The notes under the pieces were generated by a model, which ran no database searches, was not told the DNA's origin, and was given only the letters and a program-made list of their open reading frames with translations. From Novosphingobium sp. SG919 (GTDB taxonomy: Bacteria > Pseudomonadota > Alphaproteobacteria > Sphingomonadales > Sphingomonadaceae): a stretch of 64,000 nt of DNA. Positions within the stretch are counted from its first letter, which is position 1. Each line of letters starts with the position of its first letter. Made by a program: the position numbers and the translations under genes. Below, piece by piece: positions 24,405 through 32,589 of this stretch. The stretch covers positions 62,001 to 126,000 of the forward strand of contig NZ_JABCNG010000006.1 of assembly GCF_012932495.1 (NCBI RefSeq), read 5' to 3'.

Positions 24405-25331
24405 CTACCGCCCCGCCGCGGCGCGCAGCATCGCCACGTTGGCTTCCACCATCGCCCGCGTGGATCGCGCCGGGCGGCCGGTCAGGCGCTCCACATCGTC
24501 GGTGCAGATTTCCAGGAAGCCCTCGCGAATGGCACGGCCGAACGTGACCATGTCGTCGCTGTTCCACGGCACGCCGGCCACGGTCTGGTCGTCCACCGGG
24601 CGGCGCGGGATGCCCAGGCCGTCAAACAGCGCATATTGCGCGTCGTCGTCCAGGTCCACGTAGTCCACCGGGCAGCCGGTCACTTCGGCCATGATCGCGG
24701 CCACTTCGGCAAAGGTCTGCAATTCCGGCCCGGTGATGTTGTAGATGCGGTTTTCGTGGCCGGGCGTGGTCAGCACGGCCACGGCGCTGGCGATGCAATC
24801 GTCCCGCCAGACCATCGCCTCGCGCCCCTGCCCGGCATTGGCAAACCACTTGCCGCTCTGCATCACTTGCGGCCCGGCCATCAGCAGCATGGCATCGGCA
24901 TAGTGCGCGTCGCGCAGCATGGTGAAGGCCAGGCCCGAGGCGCGGATCAGGCGCTCGGTTTCGATATGGTCGTGCCGCACTTCGGCGGGGTTGGCCGGAT
25001 CGTCGATGCCGATGAAGCTGGTATAGACGATATGCCGCAACCCGGCCGCCACGGCGGCATCGATCGCGGCCTTGTGCTGGACCACGCGCGCACCCACGCG
25101 GGTGCCCGAGATCAGAAGCAACACATCACCGCCGGCCATCGCCTGGGGCAGCGTGGCAGGGTGATCGAAATCGCCCCGCCGCACGGTGCAGCCCTGGTCC
25201 GCCCGCTCGGCCAGCTTTTCCGGCTTGCGCGTGATCAGGATCAGGTCTGCCGCCCGGCCCATGGCCACCAGCGCATCGGCCACGCCCCGCCCATAGTTGC
25301 CCGAAGCCCCGGTAATGACGATGCGCGTCAT
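24405..25331 (-). CDS. NmrA-family NAD(P)-binding oxidoreductase
   Basis: A 308-residue atypical SDR of the NmrA type. It has the Rossmann motif TGASGNYGRG (residues 7-16), LITRKPEKL with the basic residues of an NADP(H) site (about 32-40), GDFDHP, and LLISGTRVGARVVQHKAAIDAA. The SDR tyrosine is not obvious, as in many NmrA-like proteins. The ATG overlaps the stop of the carotenoid oxygenase gene (ATGA), so the two proteins are made together. It may reduce or oxidise a product of that oxygenase, or act as a redox-sensing partner. Known members include quinone reductases and regulators. Confidence 0.88.
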   Translation of the reverse strand: MTRIVITGASGNYGRGVADALVAMGRAADLILITRKPEKLAERADQGCTVRRGDFDHPATLPQAMAGGDVLLLISGTRVGARVVQHKAAIDAAVAAGLRHIVYTSFIGIDDPANPAEVRHDHIETERLIRASGLAFTMLRDAHYADAMLLMAGPQVMQSGKWFANAGQGREAMVWRDDCIASAVAVLTTPGHENRIYNITGPELQTFAEVAAIMAEVTGCPVDYVDLDDDAQYALFDGLGIPRRPVDDQTVAGVPWNSDDMVTFGRAIREGFLEICTDDVERLTGRPARSTRAMVEANVAMLRAAAGR

Positions 25332-26824
25332 GCCCCAGCCTCATCGAGCACCGCGTCCAGCTGGTGTTGAGGCACCCACCAGCCGTGCACCTGCGGACGC
25401 AGCCGGGTGGGGATTTTCACCGTCGCCACCGGCCCTGCCCCCAGGTTGCCGGCGTCGATCACCCAGGCGAAATGCTCGAAATCATTTTCGCCGATCTGGT
25501 GGTCCACCATGGTCACCAGGTAACCGTCGTGTCCCGGGGTGGCGCTGGGCACGTGGACCGGCTCGTTATAACACCAGCCCGGCTGCATCGGCAGCGCCTG
25601 GGTGACCTGCGGGGCGGCGGTGTCCATCCCGTCGAGCCGCACCAGCAGATCGAACATGCCCAGCACAGGGCCGCCCATGACCGGCGGCCCCTGCCGATCG
25701 GGATTCATCGTCAGCATCCATCCCGTCTGATAGGGGCGCCCCTGCCGCGCGGCGGGAATGATCGGAAAATCGCCCGGCGGGCCGATCACGGTTTCGGTCA
25801 CTTCGCCGGCCGGGCCATTGGGATCGACGGTCCAGCGCGTGAGCCCGCCGGTAATCTCCCAGGGCTGGAGGAACAGGCCCGCCGGCTCGCGGATGAAGGA
25901 AAACGCGTTGCTGCTCGACAGGCACTGGTCGAAATGCAGCAGGCCCGCCTCATCCTCCCAGGCGTTCATCATGTGATAGCAATAGACGCCCTTGGGGCCC
26001 TTGAACCACTTGATGTCCTTCACATCGCCATCGCGTGGCATCACGCCCAGCCAGGAATCGAGGCCCTGCTGGTGATGCCAGTGCTCGCCGCCCGCTTTCA
26101 TCCGATCGAGATCGGCGGTGGTGGGGTAGATCGGGAACAGCGCCCAGTTCCTGGTTATCGTGAAATCATGCATCATCGCGCAATAGGGCGCGTCGAACCA
26201 CTGTTCCGATTTCAGCTCGCCATCGGCGCCCACTCGCGCATAGGCGATCGTGGTCGACGCCAGGCCATCGGCCTCATAGCCGTAGAAATAGAGATCGCCG
26301 CTGTCAGGATCGATCCGCACATGCGCGGTCATCGTTTCCGACTTGAGCAGGCCATCGAAATCGAACGATCCCAGCGTGTCGAGCGTGTGGGGATCGATGC
26401 GATAGGGCCGCCCGTCCTCCTTGGTCATCAACAGGCGCCCTGCGTGCCACACCGGCGTGGTGTTGGCCACGGTGCGATCCACCCCGGCCACTTCGGGATC
26501 GTCGGTAAAGGGGTTGCGGTATCGGCCAAAGCGCGCTTGGCCCGCTTCTTTTTCCGCCTTGTGCCGCGCGGTTTCGACAAAGCGGATGGCATAATCGGCG
26601 GTGCCATCGGCGTTGAAGCGCACCCGGCTGATCATGCCATCGCCCGACAGCGTGTGATCGTCGGCAAACTTGGGCGGAAAGGCCGGATCGGGCACCGCGC
26701 GAAAGAATGCGCCACGCACTTCGGGCGGCAGGGTGCCTTCCACGCGCAAGCCCTCCAGCGTGAGTTCGGTGCGCACCGGGGCGTTGAGCCCGATGAAATA
26801 GGGGGTTGGCGGATAGTCGCCCAT
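25328..26824 (-). CDS. Carotenoid-cleavage-oxygenase family, lignostilbene dioxygenase/isoeugenol monooxygenase type
   Basis: A 498-residue seven-bladed propeller enzyme that cleaves a conjugated C=C bond with a non-heme Fe(II). The four iron histidines appear at His168 (TAHVRIDP), His219 (MMHDFTIT), His284 (YHMMNAWED) and His480 (QVHGWWVP). Tyr102 and Lys135 correspond to the pair that binds the 4-hydroxyl of the substrate in lignostilbene dioxygenases such as NOV1. The phenylalanine of that pocket is a Leu here. Cleavage of a hydroxystilbene or of isoeugenol to vanillin-type aldehydes is therefore likely. An operator-like palindrome begins 14 nt before the start. No membrane segment is seen, so it should be cytosolic. 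Confidence 0.93.
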   Translation of the reverse strand: MGDYPPTPYFIGLNAPVRTELTLEGLRVEGTLPPEVRGAFFRAVPDPAFPPKFADDHTLSGDGMISRVRFNADGTADYAIRFVETARHKAEKEAGQARFGRYRNPFTDDPEVAGVDRTVANTTPVWHAGRLLMTKEDGRPYRIDPHTLDTLGSFDFDGLLKSETMTAHVRIDPDSGDLYFYGYEADGLASTTIAYARVGADGELKSEQWFDAPYCAMMHDFTITRNWALFPIYPTTADLDRMKAGGEHWHHQQGLDSWLGVMPRDGDVKDIKWFKGPKGVYCYHMMNAWEDEAGLLHFDQCLSSSNAFSFIREPAGLFLQPWEITGGLTRWTVDPNGPAGEVTETVIGPPGDFPIIPAARQGRPYQTGWMLTMNPDRQGPPVMGGPVLGMFDLLVRLDGMDTAAPQVTQALPMQPGWCYNEPVHVPSATPGHDGYLVTMVDHQIGENDFEHFAWVIDAGNLGAGPVATVKIPTRLRPQVHGWWVPQHQLDAVLDEAGA

Positions 26825-26837
26825 GGCATCCTCACCT

Positions 26838-26849
26838 TATCAATTGTTA
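26838..26849 (-). promoter_or_regulatory. CAATTG-class operator before carotenoid oxygenase
   Basis: TATCAATTGTTA has one mismatch per arm from a perfect palindrome and is flanked by the same TTGTTAG arm as the other sites. On the minus strand TTGATC (26882-26877), a 16-nt spacer and TACAAC precede it, matching the flavoprotein promoter layout (YACAACGAT before the palindrome). Confidence 0.6.
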
Positions 26850-26902
26850 GGATCGTTGTACCACCGGACGCCCACGGATCAAGGGGATTCGGCCAAGAAA
26901 AA

Positions 26903-26930
26903 GGCCCCCTTCCGCCAAGGGAAGGAGGCC
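26903..26930 (-). terminator. Rho-independent terminator of second TonB receptor
   Basis: The stem GGCCtCCTTCC pairs with GGAAGGgGGCC on the minus strand and is followed by TTTTTCTT. It lies 30 nt past the receptor stop codon. Confidence 0.85.
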
Positions 26931-26959
26931 CATTTCATCGGCGCACGGGCAATGCCTGC

Positions 26960-29452
26960 TCAGAAATTGCGCTTCACCGTCACCGCCCAGGTGCGCGGCA
27001 GGCCCGGCGCGCCCGCGCTGGTGCCGATCGGGCCATAGTTGGCGGTCATCGAGGTGAAGTAATACTTGTTGGTCAGGTTGCGCACTTCGGCGCTGACCGA
27101 CCAGGTATCGGCATCGCTTTTCCAGGTCACGCGCGCGTTGGCCAGGAAGTAGTCGTCGATGCGGTTGGTCGCCGTCTGATAGGCCAGGGGGCTGGCCGTG
27201 GCGGCGGGCACGTTGACCGCGTCGACGTTGGTGGGATCGACATAGATGTGCGATTGGTAGCTGCCATCCAGGCGCACTGTGACCAGGCCCTTGAGCACGT
27301 CGGGAATGTCATAGGACAAGCCCGCGTTCCATTTCCATTCGGGCGTGTAGGGCGGCACCATGTTCGCCGAAACCCCGGTGTTGGCGGTATCGACCGTGGT
27401 ATATTTGAACTTGAGCCACGAGAGCGACCCGTCGAGCGTGAGGTGCTCGATCGGGCGGATGGTGGTTTCCACTTCGATGCCCTTCACATGGGCAGAGCCC
27501 ACGTTCTTGGGCTGGAGGCAAGGCGTGGTGGGGAACCCGGCGGTGTTCGGGCAATTGAGCACCGTCAGGATGATGTTCTTGTAATCGTTGAAGAATGCCG
27601 AAACGTTGAAACGCACGCGGCGATCGAACAGGTCAGACTTGAAGCCCGCTTCGTAAGCCGTGATCGTCTCGGGCCGGAAATCCTCCACCTGGCTGGGATA
27701 GAACGGGCGCGGGTTGACGCCACCCGAACGGTAGCCGGTAGAAACCTGGCCATAGACCATCAGCGCGGGCGAGAAGCGATAGTCGGCCGCCACGCGCCAA
27801 TCGAGGCGCGAGGCATCGAACGTCTTGTAGAGCCCGTTGAGTGCGGCCAGCGCGCAGTTGGGCGGCTGGTTCACGCCAAAGGGATAGCCGGTGCAGGGCT
27901 GGATCGTGCTGCCATCCGGGTTGTGGCGCACATAGCCATATTCCTTGTGGTCCCACGATTCGCGCAGGCCGCCGGTCAGCGTGAAAGCCTCGAACGGCTT
28001 CCAGCTGGCATTGGCGAACAATGCCTTGTTGGTGGCTGGCGTCGGATCGGGGCCGTGGAGGAAATCGATCCCGGCATAGTTGAGGTCGATGCGCCCGGTG
28101 AACAGGCCCTTGGCGTGGAAATAGAACCCGCCCAGCACGAAATCGAGCGTGTTGTTGAGCGCCTTGCCGGTAAGGCGCAGTTCCTGGCTCCACTGCGAAT
28201 TGCTCTGCGCCTGGTTGAGCATCGATGGCACGACCGGGGCGCTTTCGGCAAACGACCAGTCGGAATCGTAATGGCGATAGGCGGTGATCGATTTCAGCGC
28301 GAGGCTCGGCCCCAGCGTCCAGTCGATCGTGCCGGCAAAACCATAGTTGTCGAGGTTGGAATGGCGGTTGAGCGCCAGCGGCTTGTACGGCACCTGGTGA
28401 TCGGGGCGCGCCGCGTCATAGAACGTGGCATAGCTGACATAGCGCTTGTCATAGCCCTTGAGCGTATCGCAGCTGTTGCGCCCGCTGGGCACGAAGCGGC
28501 AATCGAGCGGGATCGGCGCGCCGTCGGTGCCATAGAGCCAGGCGCGGTTGGGGTCCTTGGTGACCGGCGATCCGGCGAACTGGGCAATGTTGTTGCCATA
28601 GATCAGCACCGAGGCGCCGGGCTCGTCGCGCTCGCGCGTGTAGTCGGCCGAAACATTGACTTCCACGTTGGCATCGGGCGTCCAGCGGAAAGCCACCTTG
28701 CCGGCGGCAAAGCTGGTGCCGCCCAGCGTGCCCACTTGCGGATTGGCACCGGTCGCCATCGTCGGCACCGTGCTGCCCGGATGGGTCAGCGCATAGTCCA
28801 GGATCTTGACATAGCCATCGCGGTTCTTGCTCACGCCCGAAACGCGCATCGCCAGGGTATCGGTCAGCTTGAGATCGAAATGGCCGCGCAGGTCGACGCG
28901 GTGATAGCTGCCATAGGTCGCTTCGAACGAACCGGAATTGTCGCCCTTGGGCTTGACGCCATAAAGCTTGATCGAGCCGCCCAGCGAGTTGCGCCCGGCC
29001 AGCGTGCCCTGCGGCCCGCGCAACACTTCCACCCGATCCAGGTCCATCAGGTCGAGCAGCGATCCGGTCAGCGTGGGCAGGTAGACATCGTCCACATACA
29101 TGCCCACGCCCGGTTCCAGCGCAAAGTTCGGGTCGGACTGGCCCACGCCGCGGATGAACGCGATGATGCCGGGGCCCAGGTATTGGTTCTGCGGGGCCAG
29201 CGTCACGTTGGGCGTCTGTGCGGCCACTTCGGAAATGTTGGTCTGCCCGCGCGCCGCCAGGGCCGCGCCGTTGATGGCGGTGATCGCCAGCGGCGTATCC
29301 TGCAGCTTCTGGGTGCGGAACTGGGCGGTCACCACGATTTCAGGCGTGGTGGTCGGTGTGCTTTCAGGCGCGGATTGGGCTTGGGCCGGCGCGGCGGCGA
29401 GCGAAAGCAGAACGGCTGCAGAGCACAGCAGATCGGAGCGTGAAAACGCCAT
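26960..29452 (-). CDS. TonB-dependent outer-membrane receptor
   Basis: The 830-residue precursor has a signal peptide ending APAQAQ (about residue 26), a TonB box EIVVTAQ at 38-44, a plug with IRGVGQSD, YVDDVYL and LDRVEVLRGPQGTLAGRNSLGG, and a barrel ending VKRNF. It closely resembles the receptor at 18440-20863, suggesting divergence after duplication for related ligands. Its upstream region lacks the TTAGTATG operator, so control differs. It has its own terminator. It probably imports an aromatic or other hydrophobic substrate; the ligand cannot be told from sequence. ATG 29452 follows GGGAGGATA. Confidence 0.95.
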   Translation of the reverse strand: MAFSRSDLLCSAAVLLSLAAAPAQAQSAPESTPTTTPEIVVTAQFRTQKLQDTPLAITAINGAALAARGQTNISEVAAQTPNVTLAPQNQYLGPGIIAFIRGVGQSDPNFALEPGVGMYVDDVYLPTLTGSLLDLMDLDRVEVLRGPQGTLAGRNSLGGSIKLYGVKPKGDNSGSFEATYGSYHRVDLRGHFDLKLTDTLAMRVSGVSKNRDGYVKILDYALTHPGSTVPTMATGANPQVGTLGGTSFAAGKVAFRWTPDANVEVNVSADYTRERDEPGASVLIYGNNIAQFAGSPVTKDPNRAWLYGTDGAPIPLDCRFVPSGRNSCDTLKGYDKRYVSYATFYDAARPDHQVPYKPLALNRHSNLDNYGFAGTIDWTLGPSLALKSITAYRHYDSDWSFAESAPVVPSMLNQAQSNSQWSQELRLTGKALNNTLDFVLGGFYFHAKGLFTGRIDLNYAGIDFLHGPDPTPATNKALFANASWKPFEAFTLTGGLRESWDHKEYGYVRHNPDGSTIQPCTGYPFGVNQPPNCALAALNGLYKTFDASRLDWRVAADYRFSPALMVYGQVSTGYRSGGVNPRPFYPSQVEDFRPETITAYEAGFKSDLFDRRVRFNVSAFFNDYKNIILTVLNCPNTAGFPTTPCLQPKNVGSAHVKGIEVETTIRPIEHLTLDGSLSWLKFKYTTVDTANTGVSANMVPPYTPEWKWNAGLSYDIPDVLKGLVTVRLDGSYQSHIYVDPTNVDAVNVPAATASPLAYQTATNRIDDYFLANARVTWKSDADTWSVSAEVRNLTNKYYFTSMTANYGPIGTSAGAPGLPRTWAVTVKRNF

Positions 29453-29600
29453 TTCGGTATCCTCCCAAGGATAGCAGCCGGATGGTTCCGGTCTGGGACC
29501 CTTGGTATCACATATGCGAAACTTTCAGCAATGCGAAAAAATGGGCCGAAATGTATAATTCATAACTGTTGCACAACTGCGCCGGTTCAGAGCCGGTTGG

Positions 29601-29703
29601 AAATCCGGCTTTGCCGGATTTGCGGCACCGGCCCGCTCCCCCACCCGACCTCCCATAGGGTACTATCGTTGGGAGGTCGGGTGGGGGAGCGGGCCGGTGC
29701 CGC
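29601..29703. repeat. Exceptional 34-bp perfect inverted repeat plus adjacent hairpin
   Basis: Arms at 29622-29655 and 29670-29703 are perfectly complementary over 34 bases (starting GCGGCACCGGCCCGCTCCCC) around a 14-nt loop. Immediately before it lies a smaller hairpin, AAATCCGG-CTTTG-CCGGATTT (29601-29621). The structure stands in the gap between the TonB receptor's 5' side and the CmcJ-like gene's 3' end. Its CCCACCCGACCTCCCA core resembles sphingomonad intergenic repeats, but the stem length and fidelity are far above the other hairpins here. Confidence 0.85.
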
Positions 29704-29706
29704 AAC

Positions 29707-29731
29707 GAAAATGCCCCCCTTGGGCATTTTC
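29707..29731 (-). terminator. Terminator-like hairpin after CmcJ-like gene
   Basis: GAAAATGCCC (29707-29716) pairs with GGGCATTTTC (29722-29731). The stem ends in an A/T-rich clamp 12 nt past the stop of the leftward gene. Confidence 0.75.
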
Positions 29732-29742
29732 CAAACAGACCC

Positions 29743-30537
29743 TCACGCCTCCCAGAAGGCGGTGGCGCGCATCTCGATGCTGACGCGCGGGGGCGCATCG
29801 GCCGGGCAGCCGGGCATGTCGAACGCCACGTGCGGAACGTGGGTGGCACGGCGCGAATCGCTGTCGAATGTCTTGAACACGATCGCCTCGTCCGCCGTCA
29901 GGTCGGAAAACCAGTGCCAGCGATGCGCGGGATTGGCAGCAATCACATAGCTTTCGAACGACCATTCCGGCGCGCCGCCGGGGGGATCGAAAATCGCGTC
30001 GGCAGCGATGCAATCCTCTGCGGCCAGGCTGCGCGCATCGCACAGCGCCAGGGGCACGTCCTGCGGCGGCGCGGACAGCGCACGCCAGATATTGTACTGC
30101 GCCACGCGGGTGTGCGGCCGCCCGGCGGCCAGGCGCTGGCTCATCGTCAGGGCCGTTGCCGGTGACACGTCGATATGGGCAAAGCGCGCCGGCATCGAAT
30201 TGTCGAGGCTACCCGCCCGGCCCGACCGTTCGGAAAAGCGCAGCAGGCCCGCGCCCGTCACTTCCACGCGGGAGGCGCCAGTCAGGTCCTTGATCAGCGC
30301 GGCGATTTCGGGAACGTGGACGGCCATGACCTGCGCGCGATCGGCAAAATCGGTCACGGCGCTGGGATCGCGCACCAGCTCGAAGCCTTCCACGTCAAGG
30401 CTGGTGCCGCGCCCCCGCGCATCGCGGATCGGCATGGCGACAGGGGCGATTTCGACCGCGTCCTTGTCATGGGCATTGGCATAATAGCGCGGGCGCACCA
30501 GGCTGCGCCCGGAATAGGCGATCAGGACTTCCATCAT
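29743..30537 (-). CDS. CmcJ/NvfI-like oxidoreductase (2OG-type) family protein
   Basis: The 264-residue protein shows the pattern of the CmcJ/NvfI (also AsaB-like) family: ARFAHIDVS at about 145-153 with a His-x-Asp pair, QYNIWRAL near 178, and PEWSFESYVIAANPAHRWHWFSDLTADEAIVFKTFDSD with a second His and conserved Asp. Some relatives act as Fe(II)/2-oxoglutarate-type oxygenases, but many are uncharacterised. ATG 30537 has AGGAAGAGG at 6-nt spacing (alternatives 30534 and 30543). It lies downstream of the ligC terminator and may be separately expressed. Its place next to the protocatechuate genes suggests, without proving, an aromatic substrate. Confidence 0.75.
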   Translation of the reverse strand: MMEVLIAYSGRSLVRPRYYANAHDKDAVEIAPVAMPIRDARGRGTSLDVEGFELVRDPSAVTDFADRAQVMAVHVPEIAALIKDLTGASRVEVTGAGLLRFSERSGRAGSLDNSMPARFAHIDVSPATALTMSQRLAAGRPHTRVAQYNIWRALSAPPQDVPLALCDARSLAAEDCIAADAIFDPPGGAPEWSFESYVIAANPAHRWHWFSDLTADEAIVFKTFDSDSRRATHVPHVAFDMPGCPADAPPRVSIEMRATAFWEA

Positions 30538-30590
30538 CGACATCCTCTTCCTGGGCCTGTGGCTTTTGCTGCCCCATGGCCCGATACGAA

Positions 30591-30616
30591 AAGGCCCGCC
30601 GTGGCAGGCGGGCCTT
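30591..30616 (-). terminator. Rho-independent terminator after ligC
   Basis: A 10-bp stem AAGGCCCGCC/GGCGGGCCTT with a 6-nt loop is followed by TTTTCG on the minus strand. It lies 14 nt past the ligC stop. Confidence 0.85.
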
Positions 30617-30629
30617 CCCTTTTTGCAGC

Positions 30630-31574
30630 TTACCCGGCGGCGAGCTGTTTTTCCAGTTCGCCCAGCACGCGATAGCAATCGAGCACTTTGCCCACCGAGC
30701 TGTTGGGCTCGCGCCCTTCGCGGATCGCGGCGATGAATTCGCGGTCCTGCAACTCGATGCCGTTCATCGACACGTCGACATGGCTCACGTCGATCGGCTC
30801 TTCCTTGCCGTTCACCAGATCGTCGTAACGGGCGATATAGGTGGCGGTGTCACCGATATAGCGGAAGAACGTGCCGAGCGGGCCGTCGTTGTTGAACGAG
30901 AGCGAGAGCGTGCAGATCGCGCCGCTTTCGCTCTTGAGCTGGATCGACATGTCCATGGCGATGCCCAATTCCGGGTGGATCGGCCCTTCGACGGCATTGG
31001 CCTTGACGATCTTGCCGGCCTGGTAGGCGAACAAGTCCACCGTGTGGGCGGCGTGGTGCCACAGCAGATGGTCGGTCCACGAGCGCGCTTCGCCCTTGGC
31101 GTTGATGTTCCTGCGGCGGAAGAAATAGGTCTGCACGTCCATCTGCTGGACGTTGAATTCCCCTGCCTTGATCTTGTTGTGCACATACTGGTGCGACGGG
31201 TTGAAGCGGCGGGTGTGGCCCACCATGCAGACCAGCCCGGTTTCCTTCTGCTTGGCCACCACGGCTTGCGCATCGGCCCAGCTATCGGCCAGGGGGATTT
31301 CCACCTGCACGTGCTTGCCCGCGTTCATGCAGGCGATCGCCTGCTCGGCGTGCATCTGGGTGGGCGTGCACAGGATCACGGCATCCACGTCGGGCAGGGC
31401 CAGCGCTTCTTCCAGCTCGGTGCCGGAGTGGCGGGCGCCATACTTGGCGGCAACCGCAGCGGCCTGATCGGCGCGGCGGCTGATCACCGAAACGATTTCG
31501 ACGCCGTCGACATTCTTGAGACCATCAAGGTGCTTTTCGCCAAAGGCGCCGGCACCGACCAGGGCAATACGCAT
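30630..31574 (-). CDS. ligC: 4-carboxy-2-hydroxymuconate-6-semialdehyde dehydrogenase
   Basis: This 314-residue Gfo/Idh/MocA-type enzyme matches the size and layout of LigC. It has the Rossmann motif VGAGAFGEKHLDGL (residues 5-18) and CTPTQMHAEQA with the EAQ-like HVQVEIPLAD segment near 85-95. It oxidises the ring-cleavage product of protocatechuate (as its cyclic hemiacetal) to 2-pyrone-4,6-dicarboxylate with NADP+. It is last in the leftward operon, separated from ligB by a repeat-filled gap of about 150 nt. ATG 31574 is chosen from homologous length; the frame opens to 31673 through repeat DNA. Confidence 0.95.
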   Translation of the reverse strand: MRIALVGAGAFGEKHLDGLKNVDGVEIVSVISRRADQAAAVAAKYGARHSGTELEEALALPDVDAVILCTPTQMHAEQAIACMNAGKHVQVEIPLADSWADAQAVVAKQKETGLVCMVGHTRRFNPSHQYVHNKIKAGEFNVQQMDVQTYFFRRRNINAKGEARSWTDHLLWHHAAHTVDLFAYQAGKIVKANAVEGPIHPELGIAMDMSIQLKSESGAICTLSLSFNNDGPLGTFFRYIGDTATYIARYDDLVNGKEEPIDVSHVDVSMNGIELQDREFIAAIREGREPNSSVGKVLDCYRVLGELEKQLAAG

Positions 31575-31598
31575 GGGGTAACTCCTGTAAGGCTCCCG

Positions 31599-31707
31599 TC
31601 CCGCTGGCGGGAGGGATTGGGAAGGGTTTGTTGACCCTTCCCGGACGCGAATTGAGGGAGCGCACCTTGCCATGCCCTCCCCCGGCCCCTCCCGCAGGCG
31701 GGAGGGG
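31599..31707. repeat. TCCCGC/GCGGGA palindromic repeats between ligB and ligC
   Basis: Hairpins TCCCGC-TG-GCGGGA (31599-31612) and CCCCTCCCGC-AG-GCGGGAGGGG (31686-31707) lie on either side of a GGGAAGGGTTTGTTGACCCTTCCC-like palindrome near 31619-31643. The set could modulate ligC expression relative to ligAB by pausing or processing. Confidence 0.7.
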
Positions 31708-31726
31708 GATAAGAGTGTGCCTTGGC

Positions 31727-32587
31727 TTACGCCGGCACGGTTTCCTCTTCCACCGGTTCGAGCACGATGTGCCCGATCGCGGTGTTGGAGCAGGGGATAT
31801 GGTAATGCCGGTGCAGCAGGCGGGTCTTGTCACCCAGCGCACCGCGCATGATCAGCCACATGACCATCTCGATCCCTTCCGAGCCGGTCTCGCGCAAGTA
31901 TTCGATGTGCGGAATCCAGCGCGCTTCGTCGGTTTCGCCGATCAGAAGGTCGAGGAACTTGTTGTCCCACTCGCGGTTGAGCAGGCCGGCACGCTTGCCT
32001 TGGAGCTGGTGGCTCATGCCGCCGGTGCCCCAGATCTGCACGTTGAGGTCTTCGGGGAAGCTTTCCACCGCACGCTTGATCGCTTCGCCCAGCGCCCAGC
32101 AGCGGTTGCCCGAGGGCACCGGATAAGTCACGACATTGACGGCGAGCGGGATGACCTTGGCAGGCCAGGCATCTGGCTGGCCGAACATCATCGACAGCGG
32201 CACGGTCAGCCCGTGGTCCACGTCCATCTCGTTGATGATGGTCATGTCGAATTCGTCGAGGATCAGGCTTTGCGCGATGTGCCAGGCGAGGTCGGGATGG
32301 CCTTCCACGTCGGGCACCTGGCGCGGGCCCCAGCCTTCGTCGGCCGGCTTGTAGCTTTCGCCGCAGCCGATCGCGAAGGTGGGGACGATCTTCATGTCAA
32401 AGGCCGATGCGTGGTCGTTGTAGACCAGGATGATCACATCGGGCTTCTGTTCCTTTTCCCACTGACGGGTCCATTCATATCCGGCAAAGATCGGGCCGAA
32501 ATAGTCGTCGTTGGATTTGCCCTGGTCCACCGCCACGCCCAGCAGGGGCACGTGGCTGGAACCGACGCCTGCGGTAATCCGCGCCAT
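31727..32587 (-). CDS. ligB: Protocatechuate 4,5-dioxygenase beta subunit
   Basis: A 286-residue catalytic subunit of the class III extradiol dioxygenase. Iron-ligand and catalytic residues are in place: His12 in GVGSSHVP, His59 in YNDHAS, and His193 in TGGMSHQLQG as the acid-base residue. With LigA it opens protocatechuate between C4 and C5 using Fe(II) and O2, giving 4-carboxy-2-hydroxymuconate-6-semialdehyde. It starts 2 nt after the ligA stop, so the subunits are made together. It is slightly shorter than the SYK-6 protein (about 302 residues) because of a shorter C-terminus. Cytosolic. Confidence 0.97.
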   Translation of the reverse strand: MARITAGVGSSHVPLLGVAVDQGKSNDDYFGPIFAGYEWTRQWEKEQKPDVIILVYNDHASAFDMKIVPTFAIGCGESYKPADEGWGPRQVPDVEGHPDLAWHIAQSLILDEFDMTIINEMDVDHGLTVPLSMMFGQPDAWPAKVIPLAVNVVTYPVPSGNRCWALGEAIKRAVESFPEDLNVQIWGTGGMSHQLQGKRAGLLNREWDNKFLDLLIGETDEARWIPHIEYLRETGSEGIEMVMWLIMRGALGDKTRLLHRHYHIPCSNTAIGHIVLEPVEEETVPA

Positions 32588-32589
32588 GG

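Noticed and set aside
25364..29443. A 1359-codon open frame on the plus strand
   Set aside because: It runs antisense to the carotenoid oxygenase and a TonB receptor, is rich in His/Arg/Gly as expected of a GC-rich shadow frame, and has no domain.
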